NCBI GenBank assembly: GCA_024277065.1
Contig: JAJRVY010000019.1
Location: 1-32,311, forward strand
Length of the DNA stretch: 32,311 bases
Reading direction: 5' to 3'
Source: Planctomycetota bacterium
GTDB taxonomy: Bacteria; Planctomycetota; JAJSAM01; JAJVHW01
The position numbers and the translations under genes were made by a program. A model generated the notes under the pieces. That model searched no databases. It was not told the DNA's origin and saw only the letters and a program-made list of their open reading frames with translations. Of the stretch, positions 7,503-17,503 are shown piece after piece (position 1 is the first letter of the stretch; every line of letters starts with the position of its first letter).

Positions 7503-9695
7503 ATGCACGCTCGCTTCGAAGGGGCGGTGGCTGCCACAGCATTGCTCGTCACGATCGCCGTCACCACGCTGCCCGCGCGCGCGCAGGATGCGCAGGATGC
7601 CGCGCCCGACACGGGAGACACGGGAACGGAAGACGAGACGCCGTCGTCCGCACTCACCGACGCCGCGGAGATCCTCGTTACGGCCACGCGCCGGGAGGCG
7701 CGCGGCTTCGACGTGCCCGCCTTCACGAGCACGGTCGGTCGCGACGGTGGCACGGGCATGACCACGCGCCTGCGTCGCACGGTCACCGATGCGTTGCAGG
7801 ACCTGCCCTCCGTCATGGTCCAGAAGACGGCGTACGGGCAGGCATCGCCTTACATCCGCGGCTTCACCGGCTACCGCACCGTGATGCTCGTGGACGGCAT
7901 CCGGCTCAACAACTCGGTGTTCCGCTCGGGGCCGAACCAGTACTGGGCGACGATTGATCCGTTCACCGTGGACCGCATCGAGGTCGTGCGCGGACCGGGC
8001 TCGGTGCTCTACGGCTCGGATGCCGTCGGCGGTGTCGTCAACGCCGTCGGACGCCGCGGCGGCCTGCAGCAGGAGGGCGACTACGTCGCGGGACGCACGT
8101 TCACGCGCTGGTCCGATGCCGAGGACTCGTGGACGCTGCGCGGCGAGACCGAAGGCCGCCAGGGCGCGCTCTCGTTCCTGGCGGGCGGGACCTACCGCTC
8201 CTACGGCGACCTCGTCGCCGGCGCCGGCACGCGCGAGCAGCCGAACACCGGCTATCGCGACACCGATGGCGACCTGCGGCTGGACTGGCGCCAGAACGAG
8301 GACGTCTCGTGGACGCTGGGCGTGCAGCACGTGGACCAGGACGGCGTACCGCGCACGCACAAGACGGTGGACGCCGTCCCGTACCGCGGCACCGACGTCG
8401 GCTCGGAGCTGAAGCGCGACCTCGATCAGACGCGCGATCTCGTCTACGTGCGCTGGACGGCGTTCACGGACTGGGTCTTCGCCGACCGCGCCGAGGTCAC
8501 GACGTCCTGGCAGCGCCAGAAAGAGGCGCAGCATCGCATCCGCGACACGTCGCGGGAGGACAAGCAGGGCGTGGACGTCTCGACGCTCGGCCTGCAGGTG
8601 CAGCTCGACAAGGCCACGGACTGGGGCGACGTCACGTACGGCGTCGAGTGGTGGCGTGACGACGTGGACTCCTTCCGTCGCGACTACAAGGACGGCGTAC
8701 TCGATCTGGATCGCGTCCAGGGCCCCGTCGCCGACGACGCGCGCTACGACCTGGTCGGCGTCTTCGCACAGGACGAGTTCCTGTGGGAGCGCACGACGAT
8801 CACCGTCGGCGCGCGGTTCACCTACGCCAAGCTGCGCGCCGCGAACGTGGACGATCCGACCGTCTCGGGCGCCGATCCGGCGACACCGGGCAACGTCATG
8901 CGGCTCTCCGACGACTGGTCCGACGTCGTCGGCAGCATCCGCGCCGTGCATCCGCTCGACGAGCAGTGGAACGTGTTCGGCGGCGTCTCGCAGGCGTTCC
9001 GTGCGCCCAACCTCTCGGACCTGACGCGGCTCGACGACACGAGCGGCCTCGAGACTCCCTCGCCGGGCCTGGACTCCGAGGAGTACGTCACGTACGAGGC
9101 GGGCCTCAAGGGCCGCGGCGAGCGCTGGAGCGTGCAGACCGCGTACTGGTACACCGACATTGACGGGGCGATCGTCCCGTCGCCGACGGGGCGCACGATC
9201 GGCGGTACGCCGGAGGTCCGCAAGGACAACGTCGGCGACGGCTGGGCGCACGGCCTCGAGCTCTCCGGACGCTATCGCCTGCGCCCGCAGTGGACCGTGG
9301 ACGGCGCCGTCTCGTGGATGGACGGTGAGATCGACCAGATCGACCCCAAGCGCGGCGTCGTGAGCGAGCCCCTCTCGCGCATGATGCCGCTGACGGCGAG
9401 CGCGACGCTCACGTTCGAGCCCGAGTCCGAGCCGTGGCTGGTCTGGGGCTCGGTGCGCGCCGCCGACGAGCAGGACGAGCTGTCGCTCAAGGACCGCACG
9501 GACACGCAGCGCATCCCCGACGGCGGCACGCCGGGCTACGTCGTCTGGTCGGTCGGCGGGCGCATGCGCATCGCGGAGAACGCCGACGTCATCATCGCCA
9601 TCGACAACATCGCGAACCGCAACTACCGCATCCACGGCTCCGGTGTGAACGAGCCCGGACGCAACTTCATCATCGCACTCGATCTGCGCTTCTGA
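7503..9695 (+). CDS. TonB-dependent outer-membrane receptor
   Basis: A 730-aa outer-membrane active transporter energised by TonB. The start ATG is backed by GGGAGGATTCC just upstream. Residues 1-27 are a signal peptide ending in PARAQ. An acidic spacer follows, then the plug domain: 'EILVTATRREARGF', 'VTDALQDLPSVMVQKT', 'SPYIRGFTGYRTVMLVDGIR' and 'VDRIEVVRGPGSVLYGSDAVGGVVN'. The rest is a 22-strand-type barrel with alternating aromatic strands, ending in the terminal Phe of 'FIIALDLRF'. 'QAFRAPNLSDL' is the FRAP/NxxDL-type box seen in many haem, cobalamin and siderophore receptors, so the ligand cannot be fixed. No exbB/exbD/tonB lies nearby. A strong terminator follows at 9729-9761. Confidence 0.93.
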   Translation: MHARFEGAVAATALLVTIAVTTLPARAQDAQDAAPDTGDTGTEDETPSSALTDAAEILVTATRREARGFDVPAFTSTVGRDGGTGMTTRLRRTVTDALQDLPSVMVQKTAYGQASPYIRGFTGYRTVMLVDGIRLNNSVFRSGPNQYWATIDPFTVDRIEVVRGPGSVLYGSDAVGGVVNAVGRRGGLQQEGDYVAGRTFTRWSDAEDSWTLRGETEGRQGALSFLAGGTYRSYGDLVAGAGTREQPNTGYRDTDGDLRLDWRQNEDVSWTLGVQHVDQDGVPRTHKTVDAVPYRGTDVGSELKRDLDQTRDLVYVRWTAFTDWVFADRAEVTTSWQRQKEAQHRIRDTSREDKQGVDVSTLGLQVQLDKATDWGDVTYGVEWWRDDVDSFRRDYKDGVLDLDRVQGPVADDARYDLVGVFAQDEFLWERTTITVGARFTYAKLRAANVDDPTVSGADPATPGNVMRLSDDWSDVVGSIRAVHPLDEQWNVFGGVSQAFRAPNLSDLTRLDDTSGLETPSPGLDSEEYVTYEAGLKGRGERWSVQTAYWYTDIDGAIVPSPTGRTIGGTPEVRKDNVGDGWAHGLELSGRYRLRPQWTVDGAVSWMDGEIDQIDPKRGVVSEPLSRMMPLTASATLTFEPESEPWLVWGSVRAADEQDELSLKDRTDTQRIPDGGTPGYVVWSVGGRMRIAENADVIIAIDNIANRNYRIHGSGVNEPGRNFIIALDLRF

Positions 9696-9728
9696 CCCCA
9701 TTCCGACGGAACGCGCAGAGCACTCCCA

Positions 9729-9761
9729 GAGAGAGGCGCCCGATCAATGGGCGCCTCTCTC
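9729..9761 (+). terminator. Perfect 13-bp stem terminator after the TonB-dependent receptor
   Basis: GAGAGAGGCGCCC (9729-9741) and GGGCGCCTCTCTC (9749-9761) are exact inverted repeats around the loop GATCAAT. It lies 34 bases after the receptor stop and about 90 before rlmN. The T-tract is poor (ATT after the stem), as is common in very G+C-rich genomes. Confidence 0.8.
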
Positions 9762-9850
9762 ATTGCGTCGCCGCCGCGCAGAGCCACGGCCTGGTGCGCG
9801 GCCCGCGGCGCGGCATCGTGCCGCGCGATCTCGCGGGTAGAGTGGGCGGG

Positions 9851-10944
<1,094 letters not shown>

Positions 10945-10948
<4 letters not shown>

Positions 10949-12054
10949 GCACGCGCGTCGTCGCCACCGTCCTTGCCGTCGTCATCGGCGTCGTCGCCGT
11001 CGGCGCGGGCGCCGTGGCGCTCCTCTCGATGGATGACGGGGCGCCGCCGGGCCCGCAGGGGACGCGCGGCGCGAGGGCGCCGCGCGCCGCGTCGTCGTCG
11101 GCGCCGGCCGGCGTGATCGCGCCGCGCTCCGACGCCGCCCCGGCCCCCGAGGGCGGCGCGCCCTGGATCGAGCCGGCGGGCTACGAGACCCCGCTGCGCG
11201 CCATCGACTGGAGCGTCGTCGGCGAGACCTACGCCGAGCTCCTGCCGCTGCTCCGGACGCGTGCCCGGGCCATCGCGCGCGGCGCCGCGGGGCCGCCGCG
11301 GCAGCGGGAGCGCGTGGACGCCCTCTGGGCGGAGCTCGACGAGTTGGCGCAGCCGCTGCGCGCCACGATCCAGACCGTGAGCCGCAACGGCGTGTTCGTG
11401 CACCCGGCGTTCCTCGTCAACTCGGTGGCGGCGACGCTCCACGCGCGGGGCCGCGGCCTCACGAGCGAGCAGCTCGAGCGCCTGGCCGCCGCCGCGCGTG
11501 TCGCCGACGCGGAACGGCTCGACGTGGACGCGCTCGCGGCCGATCCGCTGCTGTCGCCGGCGATGATGGCGGCCATCGAGGCCGAGGCGCGCCGCGGGCT
11601 CTGCGATGACGTGGACGACGTGCTCGGTGAGCGTCAACGCGGCCTGTTGCACCCCGCGCCGCTCACGGGCCGCGTCGGGCTCGACCCCTTCCGGAGCGTC
11701 GAGGTCTTCCGCGATCGCCTGACCGTGCTCGACGCCACGGATGGGCGCGCGGCCGTCGCAGAAATCGTCGAGCTCGTACGGGCGAGCGTCGGCGGCGGCG
11801 ACGAACGGCGCGACGAGGCGATCGAGATGGCGTCGGCACGACTGCTGCCGATGGTGAACGCGTTTTTCCCGGAGCCGCCGCGCAGCCTCGACGCCGCAGG
11901 CCACGTGAAGATCGAGACGTGCATCATCGCCGCGCAGTCCGTGCGCGACGTCATCGAGCCGATCCTGGCGCTCTTCACCGGCGGCACGCTGCCCGAGACT
12001 CCACCTGACGTGCTCGATCGTCCGATCATCTTGGTACGGGCTGCCCGCGATTGA
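10945..12054 (+). CDS. Membrane-anchored protein of unknown function
   Basis: 369 aa starting at the ATG that overlaps the rlmN stop by four bases (ATGA), indicating translational coupling. An N-terminal hydrophobic helix (residues 5-29, 'VVATVLAVVIGVVAVGAGAV') is followed directly by acidic residues, so it looks like an uncleaved anchor. Residues 32-70 are an Ala/Pro/Gly-rich linker. The remainder (about 80-369) is predominantly alpha-helical, with several 'LxxLxxA' heptad-like stretches and no metal or nucleotide motif I recognise. Segments such as 'NGVFVHPAFLVNSVAATL' and 'HVKIETCIIAAQSVRDVIEPILALF' would be good search queries. Function unknown. A long hairpin separates it from the next gene. 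Confidence 0.75.
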
Positions 12055-12069
12055 CGAGCCCGGGAACCG

Positions 12070-12118
12070 CGGAGTCGCGTCGAGGCCCGGCATATCTGCC
12101 GCCACGGGCCTGCGACTC
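12070..12118 (+). terminator. Composite hairpin between the anchored protein and the pseudokinase gene
   Basis: GGAGTCGC (12070-12077) pairs with GCGACTCC (12111-12118). Inside it GGCCCG (12083-12088) pairs with CGGGCC (12104-12109) around a 15-base loop, giving a two-part stem with a small asymmetric internal loop. CCCGGG sequences flank both sides and could extend the pairing. No T-tract follows. It may be a factor-dependent terminator or a structured leader for the 3.8-kb gene that starts 60 bases later. Confidence 0.55.
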
Positions 12119-12177
12119 CCGGAGAATGCCCGGGGTGAGCGTCGGAGCGTCCGCAGACGGGTGAGGTGTCGATCCGG

Positions 12178-15100
12178 ATGAGCTTGGAGCGGATTCACGT
12201 CTACGAGTTGACCGACGGCCTGGGCGGCACCGGTCCGGGCCGGGTCTACCGCGCGCGCGTGGTCGAGCCCGGGGGGCCGCTCCCGACGGGGACGGACGTT
12301 CACGTCCGCGTGGTGGACGAGGCCGAGGCCGGAGGCGAGGACGCCCTGCGCGACCTCGTCTACACCCACGGCCTCGCACGCTCCATCGAGGGTGGCAACG
12401 TGTGCGCTCCGGTGGACTTCGGGATGCTCTCGTCGTCGGGCACGCGTCGCTTCTGGGCCGCCAGCCCGCTCGTCGAGGGCCGCACGCTCGGCAACCTGCT
12501 CGACGAGGTCGGCTCGATCCCCGATGCCCTGACCGAGGCGCTCGCGATCGCCATCACCGAGGCCGTCGAGAAGGTGCACGCCGCCGGGCTGTTCGCGTTC
12601 GGGCTCGATCCCGCGCGGATCGTCGTCCGCGACGACAGCTCGGTCGCCGTCGTGGACGTCGGCCTCGGCCCGATCCTCACGCGGGCCGCCCGGCGGCCCG
12701 CGGCCGACGAGCGATCACGACGCTGTTTCGCCCCCGAGGTGTTCGAGACCGAGCCGCGGGCCTCCAAGGCCTCCGACCTCTTCGCCATCGGTACGACCCT
12801 CTACCGCTGCATCGCGGGCGAGTGGTACGACGCCCTCGTCGCGAGTTCGCGTGGCGACGGCCAGTCGCGCCGCCCCAACGACGTCAAACACGAAGCGTCG
12901 ATCTTCCTCAGCGAGTTGGTCCACGAACTCCTCGAGCCGGCCGTGGACATGCGCATGGACTCCGCCGACGATCTGTGGAGGCTCCTCCACGAGCGCCGCG
13001 AGAGCTCGTGGTGGCAGGGGCGGCACATCGACCAGGGGACGGAGCACTTCCAGGACGAGACGGAGTCGGCGGACATCCGCGAGCCGGAGCCGCCGCCCAT
13101 CCCGGCGCCCGCGCCGCCGCCCGAGCCCGAGTGGTTCGAGGAGCGCCGCCGGCGCCGCGGCGGATTCGCCACCCACCCCGCGCCGTGCGTCGGCCGCGAC
13201 GCCGAGCTGGCCGTGCTGTTCGAGCGCATCCGAGCGTTGCGCGAGGAGGGCGGATCCGTCGTCCTGATCGAGGGCGAACCAGGCGTCGGCAAGACGCGCC
13301 TCCTCGACGAGCTGCTGCGCCGCGCCGCCGAGATCCCCGAGCTGGTCGTGCTCTACGGCGAGCATCGCCCGCGCGGCATCGGCCGGCCCATGCAGGCGTT
13401 CACCGAGGCGCTCACGCGCTGGATCGCCGGCTCGCGCCGCGAGGTCACAGCCGACGACGTGCGACCGATGCTGGGCGACGCCACCGCCGTCGCGCCGGCG
13501 TTCGCTGCGTTCCTCAGCAGCTCGGCGACGCCCCCGCGCTGCGAGCGCCTCACGCGGGAGTCGCTCGGCAATGCGTTCCTGCAGTGTCTGCGCACTCTCA
13601 GCCGCGATGGTCGCGTGTTGTTCGTCGTCGAGGATCTGCAGTGGGCGGACCCCGAGGGACTCGATCTGTTCGGGCATCTCGCGCGGTCGTGCGAGCTTCT
13701 GCCGCTGCTGCTCGTCGGATCGCACCGGCCGCCGCCCGAACGCTCACCGCTGTACGCGCTGACGGCCGCCCTCTCGGTGCAGCGCCGTTTCCGTTCCATG
13801 CCGCTCGCGCCGTTCGGCGGTGGTGCCTGGGACGAGGTCGCCTGCGCGCTGATCAAGCCTCCGTCGGCGTCCCGGGCGCTCATCGAGGCCATGCCCGCGA
13901 GCGCGGCGCGGACCCCTGCCGTGCTGGTCGAGGCCGCGCGGCTCTCGGAGTCGCGCGGGCAGCTCCTGCCCTCGCAGGAGAGTGGCTGGGTGGCGCCGGA
14001 TGACTTCACGCCGGCCGGGCTTCCGGGCTCCGTCGAGCAGCTCGTGGACGAGCGTCTCGCGCCGCTGTCCGAACGCGAGCGCGCCGCGCTGGGCATCGCG
14101 TCCGTGCAGGGGCTCGTGTTCGACGCCAAGGTCGCGCGGCGTGCCGTGGGCGTCACACCCGAGGAGGGCCGGGCGCTGTACGCCGACCTCGCCGCGCGCG
14201 GGTTCGTGCACGGGGAGCACCCCGTGTGGCGTTTCGCTGGCAACGCGCTCTTCGACCGCATCTACGACCTCATCTCCGACGAGGCGTTGCTCGCCGCCCA
14301 CGAGGCCACCGCCGACGCGTTCCTCGCGAGCCGCAACCCCGATCAGCTCCCGCCGTCCGAGATCCACGGCATCCTCAGCTACCGCATCGCGTGGCACTAC
14401 CTGCTCGCCGGTCGGGACACCCGCGGGCTGCTCTACGTCGCTGCCGCGCTCGAGCACCTGCGCGACACGTGGCGCATCGGCGATGCCGAACGGCTCTCGG
14501 ATCTGGGCTGCCGGGCGCTGGCGAAGGATCGCGGTCGCAAGGGCGAGCTCGTGGAGTTGCTCACGGTGCGGGCCGACCTGCTCGGGCTGCAGGGGCGGCG
14601 CGTCGAGCAGCGCGAGATCCTCGACGAGGCACTCCTGCGCGCGTGCGATCTCGGCGACTCGCTGTTCGAGGGGCGTGTCATCCTCGAGTCGGCGCGGTTG
14701 CGGCTCGTCATGGGCCAGCTCGATCGCGCGCGTGACGAGGGCCGTGAGGCGCTGCGCGTGGCGGCCGATGCCCAGGAGACCGGTCTCGAGGCGCGCTGCC
14801 TGCAACTGCTCGGTACCGTCGCGTTCCGCGAGGGGCGCTTCCAGGAGGCGCGCACGCACATGCAGCAGGTGCTCGAGCTCTCCCGCCGCGTGCGCGACGA
14901 GGGGGCCGAAGCCGAGGCGCTGCAGACTCTCGGCTCGATCAGCCAGGACGTCGGCTCGTGGATGCACGCCGAGGAGTTGCAGCGGCAGGCGATGGGCATC
15001 TACCGCCGCGCCGGCGACCTGGCCAGCGAGGCCGAGGTCCTGGCGAGCCTCGGCGGCATCGCCGCCGCCACCGACGACCCCGTGCGTGCCGAGCAGTACC

Positions 15101-15978
15101 TGCGCCGGGCGCTCGCCATCCACCGTGCTCTGGGAGACGGCTACGGACAGGCGCGCGTCATGGGGCAGCTCGGACTCCTCATGCAGGACGCCTGGCGTCT
15201 CGCGGACGCTCGCGAGTTCCACGCCGCGAGCTGCCGTTCGAGTCGCGAGGTCGGCGCCCGCCAGGACGAGCTGGCGTCGCTCGTGAACCTCGCCACCACC
15301 GAGTACCTGCTCGGCCAGCTGCTCGACGCTCGTGACCACTACGGCGACGCATTGCGCGCCGCCCGCGAGATCGGTGACGCGCGGCTCGAGGGCTACGCGC
15401 TGACCGGCCTCGCCGACACGGCGCGCCAGCTCGGCGAGCTGACCGTCGCCGAGGGTCTCGCCGAACGCGCCGTGGCGCGACTCAACGACGCCGACGACAC
15501 TGGTGGGCTGGCGGCGGCGCTCCTGGCGAGCGGCCGCGTGTCGCTCCTCCTGGGAGACGACGAGCGCGCGGCGTCCACGCTCGGCCGCGCCGTCGAGCTG
15601 TCGCGCGCCGCCCGCACGATGCCGGTCACGGCGGTGGGGCTGGCGTTGCTCGGCCTGCTGGCCGCGCGTTCGGGGGACATCGACTCGTCGAGCGCCCGCA
15701 TCGCCGCCGCGCGGGAGGAACTCGCCACCGATACCGGCGTCGCGCCGGCCCTCGTCGAGGTGGCCTTCATCGAGGCGTTGACGCTGCGCGTGCGCCGCGA
15801 CCGGAGTCGCGCCGATCGCATCCTCGCGGAAGCCGACGATCTGCTCACACGGCTCTCCGAGGGCATGCGTGAGAGTGATCGCGAGTCGTACCTGAACGGC
15901 TCGAGCCCCGCCCGCGAGATCCGCGCCGGGGCCGCGGCCGCGGCCGCGCGGGACGCGAAGGCCCACGTCACGCCGTAG
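12178..15978 (+). CDS. Pseudokinase - STAND/AAA ATPase - TPR fusion protein
   Basis: 1266 aa from ATG 12178, with GAGGTG ten bases upstream; GTG 12166 is the alternative. Residues 5-270 have a protein-kinase fold: a Gly-loop 'GGTGPGRVYRA' (16-26) and an APE-like 'FAPEVFE' followed by 'ASDLFAIGTTLYRCIAGEW'. The catalytic loop is lost: the HRD position reads AFG (140-142), and the following Lys and Asn are Asp and Arg. The DFG position reads DVG (160-162), and 'VHVRVV' has Arg where the ATP-binding Lys is expected. A Pro-rich linker leads to a STAND-type ATPase with Walker A GEPGVGKT (366-373) and Walker B 'FVVEDLQWAD' (482-491). The C-terminal 500 residues are TPR-like repeats. This is probably a signalling scaffold or switch; the partner is unknown. 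Confidence 0.88.
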   Translation: MSLERIHVYELTDGLGGTGPGRVYRARVVEPGGPLPTGTDVHVRVVDEAEAGGEDALRDLVYTHGLARSIEGGNVCAPVDFGMLSSSGTRRFWAASPLVEGRTLGNLLDEVGSIPDALTEALAIAITEAVEKVHAAGLFAFGLDPARIVVRDDSSVAVVDVGLGPILTRAARRPAADERSRRCFAPEVFETEPRASKASDLFAIGTTLYRCIAGEWYDALVASSRGDGQSRRPNDVKHEASIFLSELVHELLEPAVDMRMDSADDLWRLLHERRESSWWQGRHIDQGTEHFQDETESADIREPEPPPIPAPAPPPEPEWFEERRRRRGGFATHPAPCVGRDAELAVLFERIRALREEGGSVVLIEGEPGVGKTRLLDELLRRAAEIPELVVLYGEHRPRGIGRPMQAFTEALTRWIAGSRREVTADDVRPMLGDATAVAPAFAAFLSSSATPPRCERLTRESLGNAFLQCLRTLSRDGRVLFVVEDLQWADPEGLDLFGHLARSCELLPLLLVGSHRPPPERSPLYALTAALSVQRRFRSMPLAPFGGGAWDEVACALIKPPSASRALIEAMPASAARTPAVLVEAARLSESRGQLLPSQESGWVAPDDFTPAGLPGSVEQLVDERLAPLSERERAALGIASVQGLVFDAKVARRAVGVTPEEGRALYADLAARGFVHGEHPVWRFAGNALFDRIYDLISDEALLAAHEATADAFLASRNPDQLPPSEIHGILSYRIAWHYLLAGRDTRGLLYVAAALEHLRDTWRIGDAERLSDLGCRALAKDRGRKGELVELLTVRADLLGLQGRRVEQREILDEALLRACDLGDSLFEGRVILESARLRLVMGQLDRARDEGREALRVAADAQETGLEARCLQLLGTVAFREGRFQEARTHMQQVLELSRRVRDEGAEAEALQTLGSISQDVGSWMHAEELQRQAMGIYRRAGDLASEAEVLASLGGIAAATDDPVRAEQYLRRALAIHRALGDGYGQARVMGQLGLLMQDAWRLADAREFHAASCRSSREVGARQDELASLVNLATTEYLLGQLLDARDHYGDALRAAREIGDARLEGYALTGLADTARQLGELTVAEGLAERAVARLNDADDTGGLAAALLASGRVSLLLGDDERAASTLGRAVELSRAARTMPVTAVGLALLGLLAARSGDIDSSSARIAAAREELATDTGVAPALVEVAFIEALTLRVRRDRSRADRILAEADDLLTRLSEGMRESDRESYLNGSSPAREIRAGAAAAAARDAKAHVTP

Positions 15979-17474
15979 TGCCGGCCCGGGACGCTGCGCT
16001 GCGCGTTCTGGGCGAGGAGGGCTGGCGCCTGCTCCTCGCCGCAGGGCTGGCTCTCGACGACGCGCCGCGCGGAGACGATCCAGCAGCCTGTCGAAGTAGT
16101 CCCGCGGACGATGTCACGCGAGTTGTGATGGCTCCTGGCAGGGGGGGGCAGAACGTCGTCCGCGGCGAGTGCAATCCGGCGCTGCCCGGCGATGCCGCGC
16201 ACAACTCGCGCGCCGGCGAGCTGTTACGCTCTCTACGACCGTCTGCTGCGTTGCCGCTCCTCGACAACTCGGCTGAGGATGTGCCGTCGTCGCGGCGCCT
16301 TGCATCCGGCCGCAGCGAACGAAACCTCGTCTCCCGCGACGACTCCGACAGGCTGCCGGCGGCGGCGTCGCGGCTCGCCGCGCGCCGGCCGGACGCGCCG
16401 CTCGACGAGCGCGCGGCGGCGCTCGAACTCGTCACCGAGGGGCGGCGGCTCGCGGCGAAGCTGCGCATCGACGAGCGCCTGCTCGCCGTCCGCGGCGCAG
16501 TCGAGCAGGCCGTGCCGGCACGCGTCGCCACCTGGCACGCGCAGCAGATCCCCGCCGGCTGCCGCGTGCTGGAGATCGGCTGCGGGTGCGGCTCGGACTC
16601 GCTGGCGCTGGCCCATCGCGCCGCGAACCTGATCGCCACTGACGTCGATCCCGTGCGGGCGGCGTGCACGCACATGAACCTGATGGCGTTCGGACTCGGC
16701 GGCGCGCGGGCGATCCCGGGAGACGGGCTGGCGATCCTGGCGGACGAGGGGCGGCGCGCGGACGTCGTCGTCGTCGATCCGGAGCGCCGCCGGGGCGGCA
16801 CGCGGTTCCTCGACGCCGATTCCTGGGTGCCACCGCTCTCGGCCCTGCGGGCGATCGCCGGCGGAGAGCGCGGCGTGTTCGTGAAGGCTCCCGCGTCTCT
16901 CGACGCCGCGGTGGCCGCGCCGCAGTTCGACGTCACGTACGTGTCCTACGGGCGGGCGTGCGTCGAGGCGTTCCTCGCCGCGCCGGCCGGTGCGCGGACG
17001 TCCTCCGCGGCCGTGCGCGCCGTGCTGCTGCCCGAGGACGGGCCGTCGATCGTGCTCGCGGGCGACCGCGGAGAGCGGCCCGCGGGGCCGCTCGGCGACG
17101 CTCTCTACGCCGTCGATCCGGCGGCGGCCCGGGCGCGCCTGCTCGCGGCCCTCGCAGACCGCCATGCGCTGTCGCTGGTGTCAGCTGGCACCGCTCTGAT
17201 GACCGGCGCCGCGGGCGCGGATTCGCCGTGGCTCACCGAGCACCGCGTCATCGACAGGCTGCGGCTCCTTCCGCACGACGTCCGCGTGGCACTCGCGCGG
17301 CTTCCCGGCGGCTTCGGCGGCCTGCGCGTGCACAGCCGCGGCGTCGCCCTGTCCGCCCCGGAGATCCTGCGCGAGACGCGGCGCGTGGCGCGCACCCGCG
17401 GGGCGCCGATCATCGACCTGTTCGCGACGCGGACGCTGGGCGCTCCGACCGCCGTGCTCACGCAGCGCGTGTGA
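15978..17474 (+). CDS. Class I SAM-dependent methyltransferase with THUMP-like C-terminus
   Basis: 498 aa; the GTG start shares one base with the previous stop (TAGTG). The order of segments matches the actinobacterial/planctomycete 'THUMP-like' methyltransferases. These are an N-terminal helical part ('LGEEGWRLLLAAGLAL'), 'RLAAKLRIDERLLAVRGAVEQA' (the 'K...T..glEQA' region), SAM motif I VLEIGCGCG (197-205), 'LIATDVDPVRAACTHMN', and 'VVVDPERRRGGTRF' with Asp267. The C-terminal domain ends in 'ATRTLGAPTAVL'. An RNA substrate is likely from the domain but unproven. Residues roughly 32-118 (about 16073-16330) are odd: third-position G+C drops and an uninterrupted run of eight G sits at 16141-16148. 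This could be an insertion or a compensated frameshift in that part. Confidence 0.8.
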   Translation: MPARDAALRVLGEEGWRLLLAAGLALDDAPRGDDPAACRSSPADDVTRVVMAPGRGGQNVVRGECNPALPGDAAHNSRAGELLRSLRPSAALPLLDNSAEDVPSSRRLASGRSERNLVSRDDSDRLPAAASRLAARRPDAPLDERAAALELVTEGRRLAAKLRIDERLLAVRGAVEQAVPARVATWHAQQIPAGCRVLEIGCGCGSDSLALAHRAANLIATDVDPVRAACTHMNLMAFGLGGARAIPGDGLAILADEGRRADVVVVDPERRRGGTRFLDADSWVPPLSALRAIAGGERGVFVKAPASLDAAVAAPQFDVTYVSYGRACVEAFLAAPAGARTSSAAVRAVLLPEDGPSIVLAGDRGERPAGPLGDALYAVDPAAARARLLAALADRHALSLVSAGTALMTGAAGADSPWLTEHRVIDRLRLLPHDVRVALARLPGGFGGLRVHSRGVALSAPEILRETRRVARTRGAPIIDLFATRTLGAPTAVLTQRV

Positions 17475-17503
17475 GAAGCATCGCTCTCGGGCATCCTCTG
17501 GGC

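Noticed and set aside
7185..9701. 838-codon minus-strand open frame
   Set aside because: It is antisense to the TonB-dependent receptor, which has full family motifs, signal peptide and ribosome site.
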